This document shows positions 14,208 through 21,310 of a DNA stretch of 22,069 bases, in pieces. The notes beneath the pieces are model-generated. The model did no database searches, had not been told where the DNA came from, and was given only the letters and a program-made list of their open reading frames with translations. Source of the stretch: Thermoleophilia bacterium (GTDB lineage: Bacteria; Actinomycetota; Thermoleophilia; Gaiellales; Gaiellaceae); assembly GCA_014534415.1 (NCBI GenBank), contig JACVRM010000016.1:1-22069 (forward strand), in the 5' to 3' direction. How positions within the stretch are numbered: the first letter of the stretch is position 1; every line of letters starts with the position of its first letter. Position numbers and translations under genes: made by a program.

Positions 14208-15086
14208 CTAGCCGAAACGCCCGGTCACGTAGTCCTCGGTGCGCTTGTCGCTCGGCTGCGTGAAGATCTTGTCCGTCGCGTCGTACTCGATGAGGATGCC
14301 GGTGCGCTGGCCCTCCCCTCCACGCGTGACGCTGAAGAACGCCGTCATGTCCGCGACGCGCGCCGCCTGCTGCATGTTGTGCGTGACCACGATGATGGTG
14401 TAATCGCGCTTGAGCTCGTGCATGAGGTCTTCGATGCGCGTGGTCGCTATCGGATCGAGCGCCGACGCCGGCTCGTCCATCAGGATCACCTCGGGCTCGA
14501 CGGCGAGGCACCGGGCGATGCAGAGCCGCTGCTGCTGGCCGCCTGACAGGCCGAGCGCGCTCGCCTTCAACCGGTCCTTCACCTCGTCCCAGAGGGCCGC
14601 CTGGTGCAGCGCCCGCTCGACGCGCTCGTCGAGGCCGTCGGTCATGCCGAGCACCCGCGGCCCGAACGCGACGTTGTCGTAGATCGACTTCGGAAACGGG
14701 TTCGGCTTCTGGAAGACCATGCCGATGCGCTTGCGGACCTCCACGGGGTCGACGTCGGTCCCGTAGAGGTCCTGCTCGTGGTACAGGATCCGGCCGTGAA
14801 TCCGCGCTCCGGGGATGAGCGCGTTCATGTGGTTGAAGCACCGGATGAACGTGCTCTTGCCGCAACCCGACGGCCCGATGAACGCGGTCACGAAGTTGCG
14901 ATAAACCTCGAGCGACACGTCCTGGAGCGCCATGTTCCCGCTGTACGAGACGCCGAGCCCCTGCACGTCGAAGACGACCTCTCGCAACTCGCGGGCGGGC
15001 AGCGGACGGCCGCGCTCGGCGACAGCATCGACGTTCACGCCCGGCAGTGTGACAGGCACTGTCTGGCTCTCGGGCACCGTCACCAT
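14208..15086 (-). CDS. pstB: Phosphate ABC transporter ATPase PstB
   Basis: ATP-hydrolysing subunit that powers high-affinity phosphate uptake, 292 aa. Walker A GPSGCGKST at 71-79, Q-loop VFQKPNPFPKSIYDN near 124-138, ABC signature LSGGQQQRLCIARCLA at 180-195, Walker B VILMDEP at 200-206, and switch H236. About 35 extra N-terminal residues precede the ABC core compared with E. coli PstB. The start ATG 15086 lies within the pstA 3' end (7-nt overlap). Cytosolic face of the membrane, with PstA and PstC. Confidence 0.97.
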   Translation of the reverse strand: MVTVPESQTVPVTLPGVNVDAVAERGRPLPARELREVVFDVQGLGVSYSGNMALQDVSLEVYRNFVTAFIGPSGCGKSTFIRCFNHMNALIPGARIHGRILYHEQDLYGTDVDPVEVRKRIGMVFQKPNPFPKSIYDNVAFGPRVLGMTDGLDERVERALHQAALWDEVKDRLKASALGLSGGQQQRLCIARCLAVEPEVILMDEPASALDPIATTRIEDLMHELKRDYTIIVVTHNMQQAARVADMTAFFSVTRGGEGQRTGILIEYDATDKIFTQPSDKRTEDYVTGRFG

Positions 15087-15958
15087 CTTCGCTCGTAGCG
15101 GTTGCGCAGCCAGATCGCCAGCGCGTTCATGGCGAGCAAGATGACGAGCAGCACGATGATCCCGGAGGCCGCGAGAGTGTCTCGGAACTCGGGCTGCGGT
15201 CGCGCGACCCACTGGTAGATCTGCACCGGCAGCGCCGTGAAGTCGCCGAGCAGCGTCGGGTTGAACGAGACGTACGTCAACGCGCCGACGAGCAGCAGCG
15301 GCGCCGTCTCGCCGAGCGCGCGCGAGAGGGCGAGGATCGAGCCGGTTGCGATGCCCGGCACCGCGGCCGGGAGCACCTGCCGCCAGACGACCTGCCAGCG
15401 CGTGGCACCGAGCGCATAGGCGCCCTGCCGGATCGAGTCGGGGACGGCGCGGATCGCTTCCCGCGCGGCGATGATCACGGTGGGCAGGACGAGCAGCGTC
15501 AGGATCATCGCTCCCGCGAGCAGCACCCGCCCGAGCCCCAGCCCGCGCACCAGGAAGGCGAGCCCGAGGATGCCGTACACGATCGAGGGCACGGCGGCGA
15601 GGTTCTGGATATTGATCTCGAGCAGCCGGTTGTACCAGCGGTTGCGGTTCGCGTACTCCTCGAGGTAGATGGCGGTGCCGACGCCGAGCGGCACCGTGAG
15701 CGCGAGCAGGAGCACGCCGAGGTAGATCGTGGCGAGGATCGCCGGCCGCGCTCCGGCGATCTGCGGATCAGCAGACGGCGGCTCGAGCAGCAGGACGAGA
15801 TCGACCCACTCGACACCCTTGAAGACGACCTGCACGACGAGCGTGAGGAGCGTCGCGAACCCAATCGCGAGCGAGAGCAGCAGAAAAGCCATGAAGAGGC
15901 GACCGGCCCACACGCCGCGCCGGCGAGACGACCGGAGCCCGGCGGACACGGCGCTCAC
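15080..15958 (-). CDS. pstA: Phosphate ABC transporter permease PstA
   Basis: Integral membrane permease of the Pst system, 292 aa, about six helices. The ABC-permease coupling motif region is visible as YALGATRWQVVWRQVLPAAVPGIATG, preceded by AAVPSIVYGILGLAF. The GTG start at 15958 forms a 4-nt GTGA overlap with the pstC stop, with AGGTG about 6 nt upstream as SD. An in-frame opening extends further upstream into pstC but has no family character, so the GTG is preferred. Confidence 0.95.
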   Translation of the reverse strand: MSAVSAGLRSSRRRGVWAGRLFMAFLLLSLAIGFATLLTLVVQVVFKGVEWVDLVLLLEPPSADPQIAGARPAILATIYLGVLLLALTVPLGVGTAIYLEEYANRNRWYNRLLEINIQNLAAVPSIVYGILGLAFLVRGLGLGRVLLAGAMILTLLVLPTVIIAAREAIRAVPDSIRQGAYALGATRWQVVWRQVLPAAVPGIATGSILALSRALGETAPLLLVGALTYVSFNPTLLGDFTALPVQIYQWVARPQPEFRDTLAASGIIVLLVILLAMNALAIWLRNRYERRW

Positions 15959-16887
15959 TCGTACACCTCGCGAAAGCGACGGACGAGCCGGATCGACAGC
16001 AGGTTCATCACGAACGTCATCACGAACAGCGTCGCCCCGACCGCGAAGATCGTCTTGTACTCGATGGAGCCGGTCGGGGTGTCTCCTTGCCCGGTCGCCG
16101 CTACGAACGCCGTCATGGTCTGCACGGCCTCGAGCGGGTTCCACGCCAGATTCGGCTGGCCGCCCGCGGCGATCAGGACGATCATCGTCTCGCCTACGGC
16201 GCGCGAGATGGCAAGCACGTACGAGGCGATGATCCCCGAGACGGCGGCCGGTACCACGATGCGCGTCGCTACCTGAAGCCGCGTGGAGCCGAGTGCGTAC
16301 GCGCCGTCGCGGAGATCACGCGGAACGGCGGACATGGCGTCCTCCGAGACCGACGCGACCGTCGGAATCAACATGACCCCCATGACCAGACCGGCACTGA
16401 GCGCACTGAAGACGCCGACCGGCAGGCCGAGATCCTGCAGTCGCGGACCGACGAAGGTCAGCGCGAAGTAGCCGTACACCACGGTCGGGATGCCGGCCAG
16501 CACTTCGAGGGCCGGCTTGACGCTCTTACGCGTGCGAGCGCGCGCGTACTCGCTGAGATAGATCGCGGCACCGAGCCCGAACGGCATGCAGACGGCACAC
16601 GCGATCGCCGTGACGAGCAGCGTCCCCGCTACGAGCGGCAGCACACCGAAGCTCGACGGCGCGAAGAGCGGCGCCCAGTTCGTCCCCGTGATGAAGTCGA
16701 CGATCGAGATCTCCTCGAAGAACTCGAACGCGGGGAGGAAGAGCGCCGCGACGATGCCGATCGTGGTGGCGACCGAGAGAAGCGCGCAGAGGGCCAGGGC
16801 GCCCTTGATCACGTCCTCGCCCCAGCGCCGGCGCGGCGCGCGAAGCGCGATTCGCTGGTCCGCTGCGGTTGCTTCGCCCGTCGCCAC
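15955..16887 (-). CDS. pstC: Phosphate ABC transporter permease PstC
   Basis: Partner permease of PstA, 310 aa. Six membrane helices begin at about residue 29 (ALALCALLSVATTIGIVAAL). It has the PstC-type periplasmic loop with GTNWAPLF, the segment AGIPTVVYGYFAL, and the coupling loop YALGSTRLQVATRIVVPAAVSG. The GTG start at 16887 is 16 nt after the pstS stop, with only a weak AGAG SD, so it probably depends on the upstream gene's transcript. The stop overlaps pstA. Confidence 0.95.
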   Translation of the reverse strand: MATGEATAADQRIALRAPRRRWGEDVIKGALALCALLSVATTIGIVAALFLPAFEFFEEISIVDFITGTNWAPLFAPSSFGVLPLVAGTLLVTAIACAVCMPFGLGAAIYLSEYARARTRKSVKPALEVLAGIPTVVYGYFALTFVGPRLQDLGLPVGVFSALSAGLVMGVMLIPTVASVSEDAMSAVPRDLRDGAYALGSTRLQVATRIVVPAAVSGIIASYVLAISRAVGETMIVLIAAGGQPNLAWNPLEAVQTMTAFVAATGQGDTPTGSIEYKTIFAVGATLFVMTFVMNLLSIRLVRRFREVYE

Positions 16888-16903
16888 GTGCTCTAGCCGT
16901 CTC

Positions 16904-17875
16904 CTAGCGGTTGCGGATCGCCGTGTTGTACTGACGCTTGGCTTTTGCGAGCTGCGCCTTCGTCAGCGCGATGAAGTCGGCCTTCGTCGCGATCTTCGCC
17001 TCGTTCTCGATCACGTAGCGGATGAACGCGGCAACCACCGGCCGGCGGAACGACTCCCGCTTGACGTAGATGAAGAGCGGCCTGGACAGCGGGCGGTACG
17101 TGCGGTTCTGCACGGCACGTACGCTCGGAGCCACGCAGCCGCCGCCGCCGTTGATGCGGAGCACCTTGAGCTTCGACTTGTTCTCGACGTAGTACGAGTA
17201 GCCGAAGTAGCCCATCGCCCCCTGGTCGCCCTGCACACCGCGCACGAGCACGTTGTCGTCCTCGCTCGCCGTGTAGTCCGAGCGGCTCTGCTTCGACCTG
17301 CCGTTGATCTTCTCCGTGAAGAAGTCGAATGTCCCCGAGTCGGTGCCGGGACCGTAGAGCTTGAGCTTGACGTCGGGAAACTGCGGGCGGACATCCTTCC
17401 AGCTGTCGACCTTGGAGCCTTTGTCCCAGATGCGCTTGAGCTCGTCGACGGTCAGGCACGTCGCCCAGGTGTTCGCCCTGTTGACCACGACCGACAGCCC
17501 GTCGTTGGCGACCAGGAACTGGATGTAGCGGATACCGGCCTGCTGGCACTTGACCGCCTCCGTGTACTTGATCGGCCGCGACGCGTTCGCAAGGTCGGTC
17601 TCGCCCTTGCAGAACCGCTCGAAGCCGCCGCCGGTGCCCGAGATGCCGACCACCACCTTGGCGCCGGAATTGGCGCGCTCGAAACCCTCCGCGGCTGCCT
17701 GCGTGTACGGCCCCACGGTGCTCGAGCCGTCCGACTCGATGCGACCGGCGACCTGCGGAACCGCCGTTCCCGCGGGTGTCGCGGGCTTCGCGAAGCCGAC
17801 GGCCGCAAAGGCCGCCGCGGCGACCGAGACGACGCCCGCGAGCATCCCGAGGCGTCCGATGAATCGCTGGATCAT
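16904..17875 (-). CDS. pstS: Phosphate-binding protein PstS (secreted, operon copy)
   Basis: Extracellular phosphate-capture protein of the Pst transporter, 323 aa. A Sec signal peptide spans residues 1 to about 29 (MLAGVVSVAAAAFAAVGFA) with no lipobox cysteine. Phosphate contacts expected from the family are present: DGSSTVGPY, SGTGGGFERF, NASRPIK and GPGTDSGTFDFF. It starts at ATG 17875 with a strong AAAGGAG/GGGAGA SD, a 5' hairpin and an upstream PHO box. It heads pstCAB-phoU. It is a close paralogue of the lipoprotein encoded just upstream. How it stays near the permease without a lipid anchor is unclear. Confidence 0.95.
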   Translation of the reverse strand: MIQRFIGRLGMLAGVVSVAAAAFAAVGFAKPATPAGTAVPQVAGRIESDGSSTVGPYTQAAAEGFERANSGAKVVVGISGTGGGFERFCKGETDLANASRPIKYTEAVKCQQAGIRYIQFLVANDGLSVVVNRANTWATCLTVDELKRIWDKGSKVDSWKDVRPQFPDVKLKLYGPGTDSGTFDFFTEKINGRSKQSRSDYTASEDDNVLVRGVQGDQGAMGYFGYSYYVENKSKLKVLRINGGGGCVAPSVRAVQNRTYRPLSRPLFIYVKRESFRRPVVAAFIRYVIENEAKIATKADFIALTKAQLAKAKRQYNTAIRNR

Positions 17876-17894
17876 TCTCCCTCTCCTTTGGGTC

Positions 17895-17917
17895 GCGTGA
17901 CGCTCCGAGTGTCACGC
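17895..17917 (-). repeat. Hairpin in the pstS leader
   Basis: GCGTGAC (17895-17901) and GTCACGC (17911-17917) are a perfect 7-bp inverted repeat with a 9-nt loop, between the PHO box and the pstS SD. It may stabilise the pstS mRNA or act as a weak terminator or attenuator. The sequence does not decide. Confidence 0.45.
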
Positions 17918-17945
17918 CGTCCGCGTTTCGCCTGGGCTGAAAGGA

Positions 17946-17974
17946 GGTGAAGGGGCTGTAGCGATCTGGTGAAC
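17946..17974 (-). promoter_or_regulatory. PHO box of the pstS-pstCAB-phoU operon
   Basis: The minus strand has GTTCACC (17974-17968) and CTTCACC (17952-17946), two helical turns (22 nt) apart. The unit between them is degenerate. GTTCACC repeats at 11-nt steps are the known actinobacterial PhoP/PhoB site. The distance to ATG 17875 leaves room for a promoter and leader. Confidence 0.6.
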
Positions 17975-17976
17975 GA

Positions 17977-18990
17977 TCATCCGTCGCCCACCGCGGCATC
18001 GATCGCGGCACCCTCGAGGATCGTGCGCGAGCGGTCGAGTTGTTCCTGCGTGAGCGGCACGAAGCGCGCCCCGCGCGCAATCGTCCGCTGGTTGGCGAGG
18101 ATGAACGCGAGGAAGCTGTCGACCTGCAGCTTCTCCTCGACCGAGTCGCGATTGGCGTACACGTAGAGAGGTCGCGAAAGCGGCTTGTACGTGCCGTCCT
18201 GAACCGTCTCGGCGCTCGGCTCGACGCAGCCGTCGCCACCGTCGATCGCGACGGCCTTCAGCCCGCTCTCGTTCTCCTCGACGTACGAGAGGCCGAGGTA
18301 TCCGAGCGCGCCTTTCTCGCCGGACACGCCCCGCACCGTCACGTTGTCGTCCTCGGTCGCGGTGTAGTCGGACCGGCTCTCGCCCTCCTCACCGACGACC
18401 GTCTCGGTGAAGAAGTCGAACGTGCCGGAGTCGGTGCCGGCGCCGTAGAGCGTCAGCTTCTCGTCGGGGAAATCGGAGGCGATCTCTGCCCAGTTGTCGA
18501 CGTCCGACCCGGGCTTCCAGATCGCCTTCAGCTGGTCGATACTGAGGCAATCGGTCCAGTCGTTCTCCGGGTTCACGACGACGGAAAGGCCGTCGTTGGC
18601 GACCTGCAGCTCGATGAAGCGGATGCGCTTCTTCTCGCATGCCGCACGCTCTTCGTCCTTGATCGGACGCGACGCATTCGCCAGGTCCGTCTCGCCCGCG
18701 CAGAAGCGCTCGAGTCCGCCGCCCGTGCCGGAGATGCCGACGGTCACCTTCACGTCCGGGTTCTTCTTGCGGAACCGTTCGGCGGCGAGCGTCACGTACG
18801 GCGCCACGGTGCTCGACCCGTCGACGCGAACCCGTCCGGTCAGCGCCTCCTCCTCGAACTCCTCGTAGACCTCTTCCTCTTGGATCTCGTCGCCGGGCGC
18901 CACAGCGTCATCGTCCGGAAGCTCGCGCCCGCATGCCGCACCGGCGAGCAGGAGACACGAGAGCAGCGCAAGGACGCCGAGCCGCCTCAT
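17977..18990 (-). CDS. pstS: Phosphate-binding lipoprotein PstS (second copy)
   Basis: Second phosphate-binding protein, 337 aa, anchored by lipid. Signal MRRLGVLALLSCLLLAGAAC with the lipid-modified C20, then an unusually acidic linker (QEEEVYEEFEEEALTG, about 37-52), then the PBP domain with DGSSTVAPY, SGTGGGLERF, NASRPIK and GAGTDSGTFDFF. ATG 18990 gives the complete signal; the frame opens further upstream, but that part has no signal character. It has its own PHO box and a GACAAT box 8 nt before ATG. It ends 101 nt before the operon pstS, so it may be a separately tuned capture protein. The gene pair looks like a duplication followed by divergence. Confidence 0.93.
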   Translation of the reverse strand: MRRLGVLALLSCLLLAGAACGRELPDDDAVAPGDEIQEEEVYEEFEEEALTGRVRVDGSSTVAPYVTLAAERFRKKNPDVKVTVGISGTGGGLERFCAGETDLANASRPIKDEERAACEKKRIRFIELQVANDGLSVVVNPENDWTDCLSIDQLKAIWKPGSDVDNWAEIASDFPDEKLTLYGAGTDSGTFDFFTETVVGEEGESRSDYTATEDDNVTVRGVSGEKGALGYLGLSYVEENESGLKAVAIDGGDGCVEPSAETVQDGTYKPLSRPLYVYANRDSVEEKLQVDSFLAFILANQRTIARGARFVPLTQEQLDRSRTILEGAAIDAAVGDG

Positions 18991-18998
18991 CTCTCGCG

Positions 18999-19004
18999 AT
19001 TGTC
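18999..19004 (-). promoter_or_regulatory. Possible -10 box of the lipoprotein pstS gene
   Basis: The minus strand reads GACAAT (four of six with TATAAT) ending 8 nt before ATG 18990. The PHO box ends about 21 nt further upstream, where PhoB would replace a -35. GAGAG just before ATG could alternatively serve as a weak SD. Confidence 0.4.
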
Positions 19005-19025
19005 TCGGCGGGCTGGCCACGCATG

Positions 19026-19065
19026 GGTCGAGGCGCTGTGAACGTCTGGTGAAGATGTGGTGAAC
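19026..19065 (-). promoter_or_regulatory. PHO box of the lipoprotein pstS gene
   Basis: On the minus strand, GTTCACC, CTTCACC and GTTCACA begin at 19065, 19054 and 19043, exactly 11 nt apart. A weaker fourth unit, CTCGACC, begins at 19032. This is a textbook direct-repeat site for a PhoB/PhoP-type regulator, filling most of the 79-bp gap between the kinase and pstS genes. Confidence 0.75.
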
Positions 19066-19069
19066 GGGC

Positions 19070-20029
19070 CTACGCTTCGGGGAACCGCGACGTGATCGTG
19101 AGCCCGCGTCCCGGGCCGCCCGAGGCTTCCACGCGACCCCCGGCAGAGGTGACGACGTGCTTGACGATCGCAAGACCCAGACCGGTGCCGCGCGACGCGC
19201 GCGCACGGTCGCTGCGGTAGAAACGCTCGAAGAGCCGGGGCACGTCCACCTCGGGGACGCCGGCGCCGTCGTCTCGTGCGACGAGCTCCCCGTCGCGCAC
19301 CGTGACAGTGAACGTCGCGCCCGGGCCTGCGTACCGGATCGCGTTGATCGCCAGGTTCTCGACGATCACTGCGAGGATCCGACGCCGAAGCGGCAGCTGT
19401 GTCGCCGTGTCGCCTTCGACACGAAGGCTCACGCCGGCGTTCGTCGCTCGTTCGCTCAGATCCTCGAATACCTCCTTGACGACCGGCACCGCCGGCGTCG
19501 CCCCCAGCGCGACGACGGCACGGCCGGTGTCGAGCTCGCTCAGAAAGAGGATGTCGTCGACGAGCTCGCGCATCTCGATCACCTGGGCGCGCGCCTCCTC
19601 GATGAGCGGGACGGGGTCGGCGCCGGGCAGCTCGGTCGTCTCGAGCAGTGCCAGCAGCCGCGCGAGCGGCGTCCGCAGCTCGTGCGACACCGCGGCGGTG
19701 AAGCCGATGCGCAGCTCTTCGTACGGCGAAGGGTCGACCGGCTCCGGGAGGTACACGACCGTCTCGCGACCCCCGGCCACGTCGTACGACGCGGCGCGCG
19801 TCCCATTCGGCTCCGTCAGTGCCGCCGGTAACCGCTCGCCGACACGGATCTCCCCGATCGTCTCCTTGGTACGCCGGGAAGCGGCGACGACGCGGCCCTC
19901 GTCGTCGAGTACGGCGACGAGGCGCGGGCTCTCCTCGAGGAGGGCGCGCCCGCGGGCCGCGTCGCGCTCGAGGTCCCGCTCCCGGAGCGCGGTCGCGTCC
20001 TTCGGCGGCCGAGAGAAGAGGCGTCTCAT
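19070..20029 (-). CDS. phoR: PhoR-like histidine kinase, soluble
   Basis: Sensor kinase of the phosphate-starvation system, 319 aa. Residues 33-105 look PAS-like (LVAVLDDEGRVVAAS). HisKA is at about 107-170, with phosphorylatable H116 (AAVSHELRTPLARLL). HATPase_c is at about 210-318 with N225/N229 (VENLAINAIRYA), D254-G-A-G, FERFYRSD and GTGLGLAIVK at 281-290. No hydrophobic stretch is long enough for a membrane helix, although PhoR and SenX3 are normally membrane proteins. ATG 20029 faces the phoB start across 12 nt and has no SD. The gene lies directly upstream of a PHO-box-controlled pstS, so a Pho role is well supported by context. Confidence 0.9.
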   Translation of the reverse strand: MRRLFSRPPKDATALRERDLERDAARGRALLEESPRLVAVLDDEGRVVAASRRTKETIGEIRVGERLPAALTEPNGTRAASYDVAGGRETVVYLPEPVDPSPYEELRIGFTAAVSHELRTPLARLLALLETTELPGADPVPLIEEARAQVIEMRELVDDILFLSELDTGRAVVALGATPAVPVVKEVFEDLSERATNAGVSLRVEGDTATQLPLRRRILAVIVENLAINAIRYAGPGATFTVTVRDGELVARDDGAGVPEVDVPRLFERFYRSDRARASRGTGLGLAIVKHVVTSAGGRVEASGGPGRGLTITSRFPEA

Positions 20030-20044
20030 ACTGTGACGAGTATG
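20027..20044. promoter_or_regulatory. Overlapping symmetrical phoR/phoB promoters
   Basis: CATACT-N6-AGTATG is a perfect inverted repeat whose two ends are the ATG codons of the divergent phoR and phoB genes. Each strand therefore reads CATACT 9 nt before its own ATG, a -10-like box at leaderless spacing. Neither gene has an SD. No -35 is convincing on either side. Confidence 0.45.
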
Positions 20045-20740
20045 GCGAAGGTGCTGATCGTCGAAGACGACGACGTGATCGCCCGCAGCATGGCCCAGCA
20101 CCTGGTGTCGGCCGGCTTCGACGCGGTGCACGTCGGCGGCGGTGACCAGGCGCTCGCACGCCTTCGGTTCGAGCGCCCGGACGTCTGCGTGCTGGATCTG
20201 ATGCTCCCCCAGCGGGACGGCTGGAGCGTGATCGAGACCGCCCGCAAGGAGGGGATCGGCACGCCGATCATCATCGTGAGCGCCCGCGGCACGGAGCACG
20301 ACCGCGTGCACGCGCTCGAGATCGGCGCCGACGATTACCTCGTCAAGCCGTTCTCGATGACCGAGCTCATCGCGCGCGTCCGCGCCGCCGCCCGGCGCGG
20401 CACGCGCGCCGAAGCCGTCGAGCGCGGCGAGCCGCTCCAGATCGAGGAGCTGCGGATCGACCCGCGCTCCGTGCAGGCGTACGTCGACGGCGACAGCGCC
20501 GGCCTCACGCCCACCGAATTCCGCCTGCTCTACACGCTCGCGATGGAACGCGGCCGCGTCGTCACGCGCGACGAGCTCCTCCAGCGAATCTGGGGTCGCC
20601 GCGAGGGTCACCGCGATCGCACGGTGGACGTCTTCGTCCGCAAGCTGCGCGAGAAGGTCGACCGGATCGCACCGCGCCATACGTTCGTGCAGACGCGCTA
20701 CGGCGTCGGCTACGCGCTCGACCCGCAGCCGAAGGAGTGA
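20042..20740 (+). CDS. phoB: PhoB-like response regulator
   Basis: OmpR/PhoB-family transcription factor, 232 aa. The receiver domain (1-118) has D9/D10, phospho-acceptor D52 (VLDLMLP), S80 and K102 (KPFSM). The winged-helix DNA-binding domain (about 130-228) includes LTPTEFRLLYTLA and RTVDVFVRKLREKV, ending TRYGVGYAL. It should bind the PHO boxes before the two pstS genes. ATG 20042 begins the canonical AKVLIVEDD; GTG 20033 would add only three residues and has no SD. It is divergent from phoR. Its stop and the converging FMN reductase stop are the ends of a short palindrome, TGAGAATCTCA, leaving no space for a terminator. Confidence 0.93.
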   Translation: MAKVLIVEDDDVIARSMAQHLVSAGFDAVHVGGGDQALARLRFERPDVCVLDLMLPQRDGWSVIETARKEGIGTPIIIVSARGTEHDRVHALEIGADDYLVKPFSMTELIARVRAAARRGTRAEAVERGEPLQIEELRIDPRSVQAYVDGDSAGLTPTEFRLLYTLAMERGRVVTRDELLQRIWGRREGHRDRTVDVFVRKLREKVDRIAPRHTFVQTRYGVGYALDPQPKE

Positions 20741-20745
20741 GAATC

Positions 20746-21309
20746 TCAGGCAGCCAGCTCGAGCGCCTGCCGGACGCGCGCCGTCCAGTCGGCGAGAGCC
20801 TCGAGGTGCCGGGCGAGCTCGGCACGCGTCTTTGCGTCGACAAGATCGCCGTGCTCGTCGAACTTCTCACGGGCGCGCGACACGAGCAGCTCGTTCGGAA
20901 GGGGCTGCGCGCCGGGGAAGAGCAGCGCGTCGCGCACCTGCCTCTGCGCGTTGGTGGTGCCGCCGAGGCCGGTCGACGCGCCCACGAGCGCCACGGGCTT
21001 GCCGTCCAAGGGTGACCGGCGCGGCGGCCGCGACGCCCAGTCGATCGCGTTCTTCAGCACGCCGGACGTCCCGCGGTTGTACTCCGGCGTCGCGATGAGC
21101 ACCGCGTCGGCCGCACGGATCGCGTCGCGGAAGCGCAGGACGCTCTCGGGCTCGCCGGCCGCCTCGACGTCGCCGTCGTAGAAGGGCACGTCGCCGATCT
21201 CGCAGAGCTCGACCTGCAGGCCCGGCGGCGCAAGCTCCTGCGCCGCACGCAGGAGCCCGCGGTTGTACGAGCCCTCTCGCAGGCTGCCTGCGAAGGCGAG
21301 CACCCGCAC
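20746..21309 (-). CDS. NADPH-dependent FMN reductase
   Basis: Flavodoxin-like oxidoreductase, 187 aa, cytosolic, using NAD(P)H to reduce FMN, quinones or related acceptors. FMN-phosphate loop GSLREGSYNRGLL at 9-21, and the family hallmark TPEYNRGTSGVLKNAIDW near 74-91, then ALVGASTGLGG. The GTG at 21309 starts directly with the first beta strand (RVLAFAGS) and lies 1 nt after the YceI gene stop, so the two are one transcript. Its physiological acceptor is unknown. Quinone or azo-type reduction and chromate reduction are activities seen in relatives. Confidence 0.9.
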   Translation of the reverse strand: MRVLAFAGSLREGSYNRGLLRAAQELAPPGLQVELCEIGDVPFYDGDVEAAGEPESVLRFRDAIRAADAVLIATPEYNRGTSGVLKNAIDWASRPPRRSPLDGKPVALVGASTGLGGTTNAQRQVRDALLFPGAQPLPNELLVSRAREKFDEHGDLVDAKTRAELARHLEALADWTARVRQALELAA

Positions 21310-21310
21310 G

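Noticed and set aside
13516..14865. The upstream part of a 499-codon minus frame that ends in the small acidic ORF.
   Set aside because: It overlaps phoU and pstB in another frame and is Arg/Ala-rich noise. Only the final 49 codons, coupled to the phoU stop, have gene-like features.
16586..17950. A 454-codon plus-strand frame.
   Set aside because: Antisense to pstC and pstS, which are unambiguous.
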